Part shown: piece by piece, positions 22,440 to 34,434 of the stretch
Numbering within the stretch: position 1 is the stretch's first letter
Layout of the letters: every line of letters starts with the position of its first letter
NCBI RefSeq assembly: GCF_001540865.1
Contig: NC_033621.1
Span: 13,308,143 to 13,372,142, forward strand
Reading direction: 5' to 3'
Source: Ananas comosus
Lineage: Eukaryota; Streptophyta; Magnoliopsida; Poales; Bromeliaceae
Length of the DNA stretch: 64,000 nt
Notes under the pieces: generated by a model
Told to the model about the DNA's origin: nothing
Database searches by the model: none
Seen by the model: the letters and a program-made list of their open reading frames with translations, nothing else
Program-made: the position numbers and the translations under genes

Positions 22440-23148
22440 AAACTATAAACTCCACGCATTCGCGTTTTTCGCTCGGCAATTTCAATTTTCCTCATCTTCT
22501 CTATCCCTTATTGAAGGGCTTTTATATGTAAAATATAGTCATTGACAAAGAAGAAAACAATGTTATTGCTAATAAAAGTGAGGTTATTTACACAGGAAAA
22601 GTTTGATCCTGCTAAAGTGATGTTTTGTAGCTGGGATGCAAGAAGATATATACTGTGACCAAATTTTGGATGCAAAAGTAGTATGATTCTTAAGAATATC
22701 AAATTGTTTTCCTTTTTTTTTCCATTTTTGTGACAAATTTTCATGGTTTAGAGAGTGATTAGTTAAAGAGTCATCTAATCAAATGATGTCACACTCTGAT
22801 GATCACTGATCCTCTTTTTAGCTGTTTTGTGAATGTGTGAAAAACTTTTGAAAAAGAAAAAAGATTTTAATTTGGTACAATTTACTTGATCTTTTAAGGG
22901 TTAACATTTATTCAACATAGTGTAAAATGAATTTTAGTTGAACTGAAGTTCAGGTAAAATATATTTTTTCTGATGTTTGTTTGCTTAGAAGTCAATGACT
23001 TTGGAAGTATAATTATCCCTTTTTTATTTATTGTACTTAAAATTTTTTACACTGGAACATAATAGCATGAAAAAAAAAAATTACAACAATTAATTTTTTA
23101 TTTTTTTCCTCATCCCTAATTGATTTCACACTACTAAGGGTAAAATCA
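22440..23148. other. intergenic, no gene seen
   Basis: AT-rich sequence after the invertase gene. It probably includes its 3' UTR and terminator, but no sharp signal is visible. Confidence 0.45.
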
Positions 23149-23507
23149 AGGGAAAACTTCAAAAACCCCCCCTGTGGTTTCGTGCATTCTCACTTTGCTA
23201 CCCTGTGGTTTAAAACGTATCAATTTGCCCCCCTGTGGTTTCGTTTTTATCTTTTTGTTATCAATTTTATTATTATTTTTTTAAAAAATCAGTGACAAAG
23301 TTAAAATTAAAGGATACTAAAGTGACTATTCGATAAATATAGATGGTTATCTGAAGTTTTTTGTATATAATTTAACGAAATATTAACGAAAAAGCTTCCG
23401 AAAAGATAAAAATGAAACCACAGGGGGGTAAATTGATACGTTTTAAACCACATGGTAGCAAAATGAGAATGCACGAAACCACAGGGAGGGTTTTTGAAGT
23501 TTTCCCT
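23149..23507. mobile_element. MITE with about 100-bp TIRs (family member 1)
   Basis: Starts AGGGAAAACTTCAAAAACCC and ends in the inverse (GAAGTTTTCCCT). The left arm contains CCTGTGGTTT three times at about 30-bp spacing, mirrored in the right arm; such subterminal arrays usually bind transposase. Flanks TAAAATCA and AAAAATCA match at 7 of 8 positions, suggesting a hAT-like 8-bp duplication. The core (CAGTGACAAAGTTAAAATTA) is shared with 30429-30780. Confidence 0.75.
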
Positions 23508-24902
23508 AAAAATCAATTATGACATTTAAAAAAAAGAAATTACAGGTAAATTTAATTTACGGTGAACTAAACTACAAAAATGTATGGAGACGTCTAGGGT
23601 GTAAAAAATGCTTTTTTTACTATTAATTTCTTAAAAAAAGGTTAAAAAATAAAAAAAAAAAGATTTTTTTTTATCAAAATGACCACAATGCCCTCACTAA
23701 TATTCAAAAATTTGATTGTTAGAGAGAGCATTTTGGTCAAAAAATAAAAAATAATTTTATTTTTTTAAAAAAAAATTAAAAATTTTTTACATCTGTAAAT
23801 ACTAGTACAAACATCCAAATTCATTACAACAAACAACTCTCCATTCATCTTCTTCTACAAAAATTAATTTTTCCTACTCTTACAATTTCAATTTAAATTT
23901 GAAAAAAATTAATATTAATTTTATATTAAAAAGTTAAATTTGCTGTTTGTGTTTTAATTTTTTTTAAAATTTTTAAAATTTTTAAAAGAATATTAAAAAG
24001 ATTGGGTATAATTGTATAAATTAAAAACTGTAAGTCAAAAGGTTATAATTTAAATTTTTTTTCTTAAAAAATAATTAACAAAATACAAAAAAAAGGAAAA
24101 AAAGCCTATTGGCTATTACCGAGCGGTCTGAAGCTCGGCCCGACTCGACCTGCATTTGTAAACGGGTCGGGTCGGGCCAACCCTTGGCCTGAATCGGCCC
24201 GGGTAATGTCGGCCGTGCCAGCCCGGCATGACCCACATTACACCTAGAGACGTTCTAATTTTTTGCTCATTTGCAAACATTCGTCTAAATTTTCAATTTT
24301 GACAAAAAAAATGCCTTAAATTTTATCAAACAATTCAATGGACCCATCTCTTTAATTACAATTATTAATTACACATTCGTCTGGTCTTATATATGGCATA
24401 TAATTTTATAAAACTTCGAAAATATATCGTATTCTAACACAAAAGAAAAGCGAACAAAATTTAAAGTTCAATTGAGTTAGTCAACTTTAACTTCAAAATT
24501 TAAGCTAATTACTTAAATAAATTTATAGTTACAAAAATTATATGAAGTAAATTAATAAGATCTATAAATATAAAAAATATATTTAAATTTTAAAATTAAA
24601 ATATTATTGATCGATACAAATCAAACGAATTAAAAAGTTATGTAGTTAAATTAGAATTAAAAAAAATCGGATAGCCACGTCAAAATAATTTGTAATCCAA
24701 ATATCATGCTTGCTCTTTTACTGAGACAAAATGGAAAGTTGAGGGCTCGTTCTAAATCACAAAATCGTTGAGGGGGTAGCAGCATATTTCTTTCTCTTTT
24801 TCTTACCTAATACTACTTTTCTACTTTAATAAAAAAACATTCCCATCCCTTTCAAGGGTGCCATAATTCTGTCCCTCACTACATAGCACTCAGAAAAGTG
24901 AA

Positions 24903-24905
<3 letters not shown>
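23508..24905. other. AT-rich intergenic repeats
   Basis: No gene is seen. 24115-24245 is a GC-rich patch with GGGTCGGGTCGGGCC-type text like the hAT-type elements at 8399 and 15231, probably a degenerate relative. The remainder is low-complexity AT DNA. Confidence 0.45.

Positions 24906-24960
<55 letters not shown>
24906..24960. repeat. long (CT)n microsatellite
   Basis: About 27 uninterrupted CT units abut the left end of the inverted-repeat element at 24961. Confidence 0.9.
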
Positions 24961-24964
<4 letters not shown>

Positions 24965-25546
24965 TAAGCTTGAATACTGTCGACAGTAAACGAATTCCGT
25001 TGTTATTCATCTATTTTTGATGATAGAGTCTCTAAATCGACGATCGATATTATTGAATATGATCTATACCACTTAAAGCTTTTAGAAACAAAATTGTAAA
25101 TCTTTTCGACATTGTTGACCTAATGATCAAGAGGTTTCAAAATTTATAATTTTAAAAGTCGATATGAGACGTTTTCTTATTTAACGGTGTAAAGATATCA
25201 AAAGCAATTGAACTTTTTTTTTTTGAGAGATAAAAGCAATTGAACTTTGGTTAGAAAATTCTTTAAATTATTTAGAACAATATCTATACTCTTGATCTTG
25301 ATTACAATATTCCTATCATCACTTTTTAAAAAATATTTATTTTCAGCCGTTCATTTTGTGTTCACTTGATGGTAAGAGAACAATATTAAAAAAATATAAA
25401 ATTTGGTTTCTAGATACTTTAAATAGTATAGATCACGGTTAACGATGTCCACTGTCGATTTGGAGGCTCTATCATTAAAAACAAATGGATGGTAATGGAG
25501 CCCCTTTGCTACCGATAGCATTCCAACTCAACTCTTTTTATCATAT
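24961..25546. mobile_element. TIR element beside a microsatellite (Micron-like family)
   Basis: AAGCTTGAATACTGTCGACA at the left faces the complement of GAGTTGGAATGCTATCGGTA at the right. Inner text GATGATAGAGTCTCTAAATC and GATTTGGAGGCTCTATCATT is also inverted. The same terminal motif appears at 63903 and, diverged, at 38.3-41 kb. No ORF. Confidence 0.55.
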
Positions 25547-28520
25547 CCAGATGAATTCCAGATGGATTAATTTTTATCTTTTTTTTTTTTATTTATTTCT
25601 ATATTTAGAATAGATTACGATGAAAGCGAGTTTTCGATTAATTAAAATAAATCAGAAAAAAAGGAGTCTCTCGTCTTCTACTTTATTTTTTTTACGGATT
25701 AAACCGAATTCGACACGAATTATATTTTTTTATATTTTTTTATTTTCACTCATCATCCTTCTTTGAAAAAAATTTTAGAATACAATAAGTATATTAATGA
25801 CGTAGCATAATAAATCAATCAAAATTTTTTTTTTAAATTATATGTCCCATCATGACTATAAAAAAATGTTTTTATTGTACTTTTATTTGAAAAAAAGAAA
25901 GGTGATTGATTTGTTATTGATGATGTCGTGCAAGTGTGATAGTGTAGAATTCCTCCATCGGAGGGATCGAGACAGAAGCTCCGTCAACCCGGATCCATTT
26001 GCTTCCCTACTCACTCCTCTCTCTCTCTCTCTCTCTCTCTCATCTCACTTTTCTCCCCTCTCTCTCTCTCTCTTCGGATCTCACTTTTCTCCCTCTCTCT
26101 CTTCCCCCCTTCTCTCTCTCTCTCTCACCACCTACTACTCACCCTAGGACTTTGCTCCAAAGAAAAGGTCACACCTTTCTCTCTCTCTCTCTCTCTCTCT
26201 AGATTCAGTTGGAATGTTGAGATTAAGGGGGGGTTTGGATGCATCAGCAATAGGGAGTAATTTGTGCTTGATCCAGTTGTTTCTGGTTTTGATTGGTTCC
26301 TGTTATTATTCATAGTAATTGGATTGGATTGGATTGGAATGGATTGGTATCAAGATGCTTGATTTGTAGGGATAATAAAGAAAAAATTAGCCTTTTTCTT
26401 TGATTTTTGAATCATTCTTTTGGGATCAAAGTTGCCAGTTTTGTGACATCGCATGAGTGAGTCCTTGTTGTTGATTCACTTTGATTATGCACTTGTTCTT
26501 ATTAGGTGTTATGGAGTAATCAAATCTGTGTTGTATAATATGAATTAACCAAACAAGTTTTTCTATCATCTTATGAGTTATGATTTAGCGAAATTGATTG
26601 TTTCACATGATTTCAAAAAAATGGCAGCGTCGAGTTTGAGCCTCGCCTGATGCACCCAACATTACATCTTATGAAAAGGTTCAATCTTTTTCATAAAAGG
26701 AATCGAAAAGCCGGAAAATTTGCCTCTGAAGAAACCCCCCTTTTATTTTTTCTCGATATCTCGAGTTTAGATGCAGATATAGAGGCAATTGGATAGTGGA
26801 TTTTGGTGGATCTGCGGTGAACTCAATTAATCGGTGTTGTTATGGATCAAATCAACTTTTTTTGTTTCCAATTTTTAGCATGCTTTCCATCTTCAGGATA
26901 ACAGGATTTGATGCGAATCTAAGTTCTTCTGATGATACCAGTTGTTCAATAAACTTCCCATTGTTCTGCATTAGTCAAAAGTTCTCCTTTTTCTCCTTTT
27001 GGAATACAGATTCGGTTCGAGTTATAAGCTACCGTCAATTAAACTAATGTTCAAAATTGTAGAAAATAAGTCTCTCAAAAAAAAAAATTGTAGAAAATAA
27101 GTTGCTGTCCTTGCACAGGGTAAATTGCTAATGAGCTACCATTCTTTTACAGGATAAAAAAAATCGCCAATGAGATTTCACCTCAGAGAAGTTAAAAGAG
27201 TTCTAATGAACCGCTTTGATACATGTTTTCTATGTAGTAACCTTTTCACGGTCCTAAATTTTCTTTTGAAGTAGCGGGAGAAATTATTCAATTCGTCATA
27301 AAAATATTTCTAGAGATATATGATCCCCAAAACACATCAGGGAAAGTTGATTTTCGCTTTTGTTTCTGAGATTACTGGGTCGGTTAATTCCACCTTTCAA
27401 TAGATTGGACAAGTCCATGATTTAGGATTTGGCTAATATTGATTAAAACCTCTCATTACTTGAGTAGACACATCAGCAGTTCAGTACGATTAACTAAACT
27501 TGATCCATTGATAGTTTGATGTGCTTTACGCAGTTTCAATTTACAATTTGTTGCATTTTAACAGTGTATTTGTAGTTTCTGACAAGATGGTTTTCGTACA
27601 ACATTTTCTTGTTTAAGAACTCCTACACATATTTTTACAAGGCATGTACAGAATCAAGTCATTCCTATTGGAAGCTCAGGATGTTCAGGATCTTATTTTT
27701 CCTTCAGATATCAGGATTTATCAGATCGTTTCTGAACGTAATATCTGCAAGCTGACAGGGAGTGAGTTGACGCAGTTAGATCTGTTCCTTGTGGAGTGCT
27801 TTTTTGCAGCTCCTCGTCCGAATTTTATATTTAGACTCTTCATAAAGCAATAATAAGGGGGGCTTATGAATATCCACATGCTATCACAGTGGTTTCCCTA
27901 CTGTCAGCATCAACATATTGCATTTCCAGCTCATGCAAATGGCTGAGCATGGGAGGGCTTGTTGCATGGCATTTTATAAGTGTAGTTCATCAGTTTTTAG
28001 TTAAAAAGTTTGTCATCGTGTTGGCTTGTTGTTCGCTCACATGAACAGATGACAATCTTAGACATTTCTTTTAGCTTAGACAGGTAGTTAAGTTCCGTTG
28101 AATTAGAACATGAAAATTCCGAGGCTAGACCTCGGAGGAGTGTTGCTTTTTTTTTTTTTATGTCCCGCCTGCTTAAGTGAGCTTCTAGCCCTCAAAAGCA
28201 GTTGCTCTAATTTGAAGCTTCGCTTCTCGTTTAGGTAGAAGCTGTTGGAGGAATTTCCAATGAATATTTTGTTTTGCTTTTCCAAAGAGCCCTACTGAAA
28301 CAGCACTTCTGCAAGGGGTCTCAGTGTTCAATGCGTTTCTTTTACAAGGATTTCACTTGTTCAAACATTTTGTCGCTTATTCAACTTAATTTCTGTTGGA
28401 TTCATGTTATAACTGTTATATTAGGGTAGAAATTCAAGTTCTTTGTCTCATAATCTTTAGTTGTTCATTGATATAGATTCGATTAATGCAGGGTTTCAGG
28501 GCTCGACCATTACGCGAATC
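25547..28520 (+). other. upstream region and probable leader intron of the 101-residue gene
   Basis: 25547-25980 is AT-rich with nothing recognised. 26018-26202 is a dense CT-rich tract typical of a plant 5' leader. The acceptor AATGCAG at 28491 lies 29 bp before the ATG. I infer a long 5'-UTR intron covering most of 26.2-28.49 kb, but the donor is not certain. Small ORFs inside (for example 27644-27853) look random. Confidence 0.4.
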
Positions 28521-28826
28521 ATGAGCTTGGCATGTCTTGTATGCCATGGCATGGAAAGCCCATCACATTCATTCAGAAGCTATTCAGTCTCGAGCTCAGA
28601 GGAGGAAGGCCGGTGCGGTGCGGTCGTCAGCTGCCTGACCCGGAAAGTACCCGTGCCGGGCGGAAACACTAATCCGAATGGGATCGGGACATCGAAAGTC
28701 AGCCCCTTCCCCGTTATGTCGAGCGGACAAGGCATAACCGGAGCGCCTCGCCTTGAACGGAGCCGAGCCGTCACGAGGGACCTCGTCAGAGACTGGAACT
28801 TTGATGAAATTCTTCTGGGGAGGTAG
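28521..28826 (+). CDS. conserved small plant protein of unknown function
   Basis: A single coding exon of 101 residues. I recognise the pattern from uncharacterised small plant proteins rather than from a named domain. It has a conserved N-terminus (MSLACLVCHGMESPSHSF, RSYSVSSSEEEGRC), a variable Pro/Gly/Ser middle, and a conserved C-terminus (RSRAVTRDLVRDWNFDEI). The Cys-x2-Cys at the start could bind metal, but only one pair is obvious. There is no signal peptide or membrane segment. The ATG is chosen because the reading frame upstream crosses the AATGCAG acceptor at 28491 and this is the first Met after it. GC content is far above its surroundings, as expected for a real exon. Confidence 0.7.
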   Translation: MSLACLVCHGMESPSHSFRSYSVSSSEEEGRCGAVVSCLTRKVPVPGGNTNPNGIGTSKVSPFPVMSSGQGITGAPRLERSRAVTRDLVRDWNFDEILLGR

Positions 28827-29997
28827 AAATGCTTAAAAATTTCAGGGTTTTTGAAACTTTGTGGTCTTATTGAGCAAGAGAGTTTGCTATTGTGCATGTA
28901 TATTTTTGTGTTGTGGTAAAAAAAAAAAAAAAACTTGATTAAATGGTGCTGTACCAGTAGTTGTATTGAATCCTTGAGTAATATGTCATTAGTTCAAAAT
29001 AGCATTAAGAAACTCACTTTTTATCTTATGGTAAGAACTTAGAATTGCTTTTTCTCTTTTGCTTTTCTATTTTTACACCCTTCAAATCCTATGTGATTGA
29101 AGGCATTTAGTACTTCCCCTTTTTTTTTCCTCCTTTTTGGGCTTTTCTTTTTTGTCCATTTGCTAATTGTGCACCTTGGTAGTAGAATTAAAAAAGGAAA
29201 AATAATAATAAAAGCAACCAAGTCATTATTTCCACTTAATTGTGGTCTATGACTACAAAAATTGTGCTCTAATCAATTAACAATTTTATTGAGTGTGAGT
29301 TTCTCTTTTTATTTTTCCTTGTGAGAATGGATGATAAGTTGATTGGTTGTTGTATGCATGTCTCTGTGTATTTATGTTTTAAGCCATCTTTCACACTAGT
29401 TAAAGAATCCTTATCTTTATGGGGCTTAAGGCAAGCTATAAGAATAAAAGATTTAAATGTCGCGGCATAAAAAGTATGGTGAGAAGCTGCCATAGTACAG
29501 CACGGTGCGTGTCGTGCCGTGCTATACTGATTTTTTTTTTTTTCTTTTTACCATTCTAACTAGAGAAATCCCGACACCGTTTGGTTGGAGAATAAACGGA
29601 CACCGTTTGATTGGAGAATAAACAAGGGAATAAAGGAGTTTATCCATTTTATTTTACCAAAGCATATAGAAATTTCTATAAAGACAGACGAAATAAAAAA
29701 TATATATAAAAATATTTAATTCATATAAAAAAGAATAATATAAAATATTATAAATCTTTTTAATAAAATATAACATATAAATTTATATATTATATTTTTT
29801 TTGTAAATTTTTAAATAAATATAATGTATAAATTTATATTAATTTAAACTAAATTAAAATAATTATTACATGTATTTGTACGTATACTTAACTACTTCTA
29901 CAAAACAAGATTATTTTTTAAAAAAATTCATTAAAAAATAAGAAATACTATTCTTTCTTTTTCATCGAATAGAATAGCAACTCTTGTTATTTCTCCA
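28827..29997. other. 3' flank and AT-rich intergenic DNA
   Basis: Contains the probable 3' UTR of the preceding gene, then AT-rich DNA with a short duplicated ACACCGTTTGRTTGGAGAAT phrase at 29574-29622. No gene is supported. Confidence 0.45.
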
Positions 29998-30367
29998 GAC
30001 TTTTTTATAAAATAACTCTCTAAAAATTTATAATTTGTAAAACAACCTTTTCAAATTTATATTCGGCAAACTAACTCTCTTTTCGCAACGTAGGAGCCAC
30101 GTAGGATTTACTTTCATGTCTTCAAAAAGCGTTGAATCGTTTTCCGCATTCTTTAATTTTTTTTTAAAGCGGTGAATAATTCACCGTCTTTATGGTGAAT
30201 GATTCACCGTCTTTATGGAAAATTAGGAAAGCAATGAATCATTCGGGCTTTATAAGAAATATTCGCCGCGCCTTCACGACGAAATGAGGATTAGATTTAT
30301 AAATATAATTTTGAGAGAATTATTTTGACAATTTTAAAATTCTAGAGAATTGTTTTATAAAAAAGTC
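29998..30367. mobile_element. TIR element, GACTTTTTTATAAAA family
   Basis: GACTTTTTTATAAAATAACT returns inverted at the right end, with TCTCTAAAAATTTATAATTT also mirrored. Internal GGTGAATGATTCACCGT palindromes occur at 30170-30215; a similar motif lies in the element at 37479. No ORF and no clear target duplication. Confidence 0.55.
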
Positions 30368-30428
30368 CTTTCCCCGTAAATAATAATAATAATAATAATT
30401 TATTTATTTAATAAACTATGATAAAAAA

Positions 30429-30780
30429 AGGAAAAACTTCAAAACCGTCCCATGTAGTTTCGTAGTTTCTCACTTTGCCCCCTGTGGTTTAAAATATATC
30501 AATTTGCTCCTAGTGGCTTTTTTTTTCTTTTTCTTATCAATTTCATAATTTTTTTTTTCTTAAATCAGTGATAAAGTTAAAATTAAAGAGTACTAAAGTG
30601 AATATTTGATAAATCTAGATAGTATCTGAAGTTTTTTGTATATAATTTAATGAAATATTAACAAAAAGCTACCGAAAAGATAAAAACGAAACCACATGGG
30701 AGTAATTTAATACATTTTAAAACATAGTGCGGTAAAGTGAGAAACTACGAAACCACACGGGGTTTTTTAAAGTTTTCCCT
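30429..30780. mobile_element. MITE with about 100-bp TIRs (family member 2)
   Basis: Same family as 23149-23507: inverted AGGAAAAACTTCAAAACC ends, CCTGTGGTTT subterminal motifs, and the core TATCTGAAGTTTTTTGTATA. It ends about 100 bp upstream of the inhibitor start codon and so may contribute to its promoter. Confidence 0.75.
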
Positions 30781-30877
30781 AAAAAAACAAACAAAACCCG
30801 AGAGGCCCTAGAGAGAGAGAGAGAGAGAGGGGGGGAGAGGGAGACAGAGAGAGTAAATTATAAGTGGGAAAAAACCC

Positions 30878-33800
30878 ATGAACGCATCGCCCTCGCCCTC
30901 GCCCTCGCCCTCCTCGTCGCGCTTCCTCCTCTTCGTCTCCTTCTTCGTCGTCGTCTTCTTCCTCGCGCTCCCCGTGACCTCGATCTCGGCTCCAATGGCG
31001 GACGAGCACGCGAAGCTTCCCCCAGAGGAGGCGGAGGCGGAGGCGGAGGCGGAGGAGGCGAAGGTGCAGATCGTGTACGTGGATCGCCCCGAGGGCGCGG
31101 ATCCAGAGGAGTTCCACATCCGCACCCTCGGCGCCGTCCTCGGCAGGTGAGAGAGAGAGAGAGGGAGAGGGATCGGACGGATCCGATTGCTTCTCCCTGA
31201 TCTCTATACCGTTTCCCTCTTCAATATCTCCTCCTCATTCGATCTGAAGATGCGATTTTTCTTTTTTCTTTTTTTTGTTTTTCTGTTTTTTTTTTGGGGC
31301 CCATTTTGAGATAAACCCTAATTTCGTTCGCTAAATTTGATGTCGACTTTGCTAAATTAAACACCTCTGTGCGAGATAATTGTGGAGCTCTACTTTATCG
31401 ACTCAAACTAAAGAAGCACAAAGAGGGGTTTATGTTCATTTGTTATTTTCTTTTTATTTTTTAAATATTAATATACTTATTTGATTTTGAGGTTCTCCTA
31501 CACATTCGATTTGAAGATGCATTTTTTAAAACTTTTTTTTTGTTATTTGGGGAAAATTTCTGTGGATAATCATAGCTTGGTACTTATTTGAACTTGGTAC
31601 TTGTTATTTATTTATTTTTTGTTATTTCTGTGGCCATTTTGAAGTAAACCCTAATTTCGTTCGTTTTAATTTAATAATAACTTGGTACTTATTTGATAAA
31701 TTAAGATTTTTAAAAAAATTTGGTGTCAAATTTGTTACATTCAGCTCCTTTGTCTTTGTCCCGCTAAATTGTCAAATTCTACTTCATCAACTCAAAAATT
31801 AAGACCAAAAAAATGTAGCTTTGGATCAAATGGGCTACACTTGAGGGATTTTGTGCATTTATAATTCTCTCTCTTTTTTTGTTTTTAAATTAATTAATTT
31901 TGTGTGTGTGTGTGTGTGTGTTTTTTTTTTTAAAAAAATAAAACAGTGAGGAGGCTGCGAAGGAGGCTGTGATCTACCACTACATGCACGCGGCGAGCGG
32001 CTTCTCCGCGAAGCTCACTCTGAAGCAGGTCGAGGAATTGCAGAGTAAGTTTCAATCTTTTTTTTCTTTTCTTTTTTAGTTTTGTTTCTTATTTTTGTTG
32101 GATCTTATTAGGTTTTTTTGGTTTTGCATGAATAGGGTTGGATTTAATGCGTAAATTTCAATAGGTTTGGATTTAATGCGTAAATTTCTGAGTTAGTCGA
32201 TAAATTGTTTGGTGTTGATGATGGTAACGTAATTTTAGGAAGTATTTGCCTGATAAAAAGGATAGTTTTTACTATTTAAAGCATTTTATATTTTACTGTT
32301 GTGTGATTGTATTTTTGTTTTGATATAAGAATCTATTGTTGAACAGAATAATAAAGTAAAAAAATTTTATAAGCCAGGGGATGGTAAAATATAATGTTTT
32401 ACTATTCTATAATTTCGTACTTTACTATCTCATGGCTTGCGAAATATATCGTCTTGTTATCCTTAACGGCACATTCTTATGGTAAAACAAAAAAAACGAC
32501 ACATTCTTATGGTGAATAAAAAATAAATTGTCGGATGACAAAGTATAACTTTTTAAATCAAAGAATGGCAAACTAAAAGTACGGTAAATCAGATGAAGCC
32601 AGATTAGAGTTTATGCAGCAAAATATATTGGATTGGTGCCAGCAAATGGGACGTAAAATGTGAAATACTAAGCATTTTTCCTTTTTGTTTTTTCTTTATA
32701 GTCATTCAAATTCTTTTATTAGTTTTTGACTAAAGTAGAAATTTTAAATTTGAGCATACATATTTTGTTGTTGTTGCTTAATTGGTCGCTGCTTCTCACA
32801 GTAAAGAAACTAATTTTCTATTTGAAATACTTACTGGGTTTTTTTCACATGAATTATTCTTGCAAATTTGCGAAAAATGTGTAATACTTTCACGTAAAGT
32901 TTGTATTAGAATTTTTGTGTTATAAGTAGTTGCCTTAGAAAAAAGGATAGTTTTTACTATTTAACGCATTTTATAATTTACTCTTCGGTAACTTTTTTTT
33001 TGTTTTGTTATAAAAATCCATCGGTGAACACAAATAAAAAAATTGTATAAGCCACGGGATGGTAAAATATAATATTTTATTATTCTATAATTTCGCACTT
33101 TACTGTCTCGTGGCTTGTAAAATATGTTGTTTTGTTATCCTTAGCGGCACATTCTTATGAGAACACAAAAATACGACACATTCTTATGGTGAATAAAGGA
33201 TAAACTGTAGGATAAGAGAGTGTAACTTTTTAAATCAGAGAATGACAAACTAAAAATGCGGTAAATCAAATAGGAGCCAAATTGGAGTTTATGCATGCAG
33301 TAAGATATATTGGATTGATGCTGGCAAATGGGGTCTGGAATGTGAAATACTAAGCATTTTTCTTTTCTTTTTTTCTTTTTGCTCATTAAAATTCTTTCAT
33401 TAGCTTTTGACTCCCGTAATAAAGGGACAACTTTCGTATGATTTGCAAGTAAAAATTTCAAATTTGAGCTCCTGCTGTAACAGTGGTACGCAAAATTTAC
33501 TTTGCTTCTCTCTACAGGACATACGCATTTTGTTGTTGTTTGCTTAATTGGTTGCTGTTTCTCACAGTAGAGAAACTAATCTTCTATTCGAATTGCTTAC
33601 TAGTAGGCTTCTTTCGTATAAATTATTACCCTTGCAAATTTGCGAAAAGTGTGTAATACTCCTATGTAAAGTTTGTATTCGATGCGTGCCTTAAAATTTG
33701 CAATTTTGCACTTTCTAGGAAGGCATAGACAAATTCTACGATGTTGACAAATTCTATGTGTAATACTCTCATGTAAAGTTTGTATTCGGTGCATGCTTTA

Positions 33801-34046
33801 AAATTAGCACTTACTAGAAAGACAGACAAATTCTATGATGGTGACAAATTCTACATGTAATATTTTCATGTAAAGTTTGTATTCGCATGCGTGCTTTAAA
33901 ATTTGCACTTACTAGAAAGGCAAACACAAATTTTACGATGTTGACAGATTCTATGTGTAATACTTCCATATAAAGTTTGTATTCGCATGTGTGCCTTAAA
34001 ATTTGCACCAAATTAATTCTATGATGTATTTTTTGCTCTTTTAACC

Positions 34047-34077
<31 letters not shown>

Positions 34078-34364
34078 CCGACCCTCCTCTATTGCCTCTC
34101 CGACACTTTACGATAGTAAAGAAGGTAACGCCACATCATATTCCTCTTATTTTTTTCACTCCTTTTTTTCTCTTCGACCTCCCTCAACCGCCTTCNTTTG
34201 TCCCTATTTTTTTTTTTTTTTTTTTTTGGGTGGGGTTTTTGGGGGGGTAATATTTGTGGTGGGTGGGTAATGCAGAGCAAGCAGGTGTTCTTCAGGTGGT
34301 GCCGAGCAGGACTTACCAGCTGCATGGGCCCAGCACCGCCACCCAGCGCATCAGCATCATCTGA
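30878..34364 (+). CDS. secreted subtilisin propeptide-like protease inhibitor (I9 domain)
   Basis: Three exons: 30878-31146, 31947-32044 and 34276-34364, giving 151 residues. It matches the stand-alone subtilase-propeptide family (peptidase inhibitor I9; Arabidopsis SPI-1 type), which binds and inhibits or chaperones plant subtilases. The first ~38 residues form a signal peptide (SSSRFLLFVSFFVVVFFLAL). A low-complexity EAEAEAEEA spacer follows, encoded by a GAGGCG repeat. The I9 domain runs from VQIVYVDRP through FHIRTLGAVLGSEEAAKEAV, IYHYMHAASGFSAKLT and VEELQKQAGVLQVVPS to TYQLHGP. Splice phases are 2 and 1, with donors GTGAGA and GTAAGT. No protease domain follows, so this is an inhibitor rather than a truncated subtilase. 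Intron 2 (2.2 kb) is bloated by repeats. Confidence 0.92.
32250..33400. repeat. tandem duplication inside inhibitor intron 2
   Basis: A segment starting AAAGGATAGTTTTTACTATT near 32257 recurs near 32942, an offset of about 685 bp. Matching landmarks include ATGGTAAAATATAAT, CGGCACATTCTTATG and GTGAAATACTAAGCATTTTT. The copies have diverged by many substitutions. Confidence 0.75.
33651..34030. repeat. about 100-bp minisatellite, four copies, in inhibitor intron 2
   Basis: Units start at about 33651, 33758, 33855 and 33955 with GTGTAATACT-like text, then GTAAAGTTTGTATTCG, CTTAAAATTTGCACTT and AATTCTATGATGTTGACA. Spacing is 107, 97 and 100 bp. Confidence 0.8.
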
Positions 34365-34403
34365 ACATCATCTGAACTAGCAAACAAACAAACAAACAAA
34401 CAA

Positions 34404-34434
<31 letters not shown>

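Noticed and set aside
24906..24960. Long CT repeat as a candidate regulatory GAGA-type element
   Set aside because: It abuts a transposon end and is far from any start codon; simple microsatellite is sufficient.
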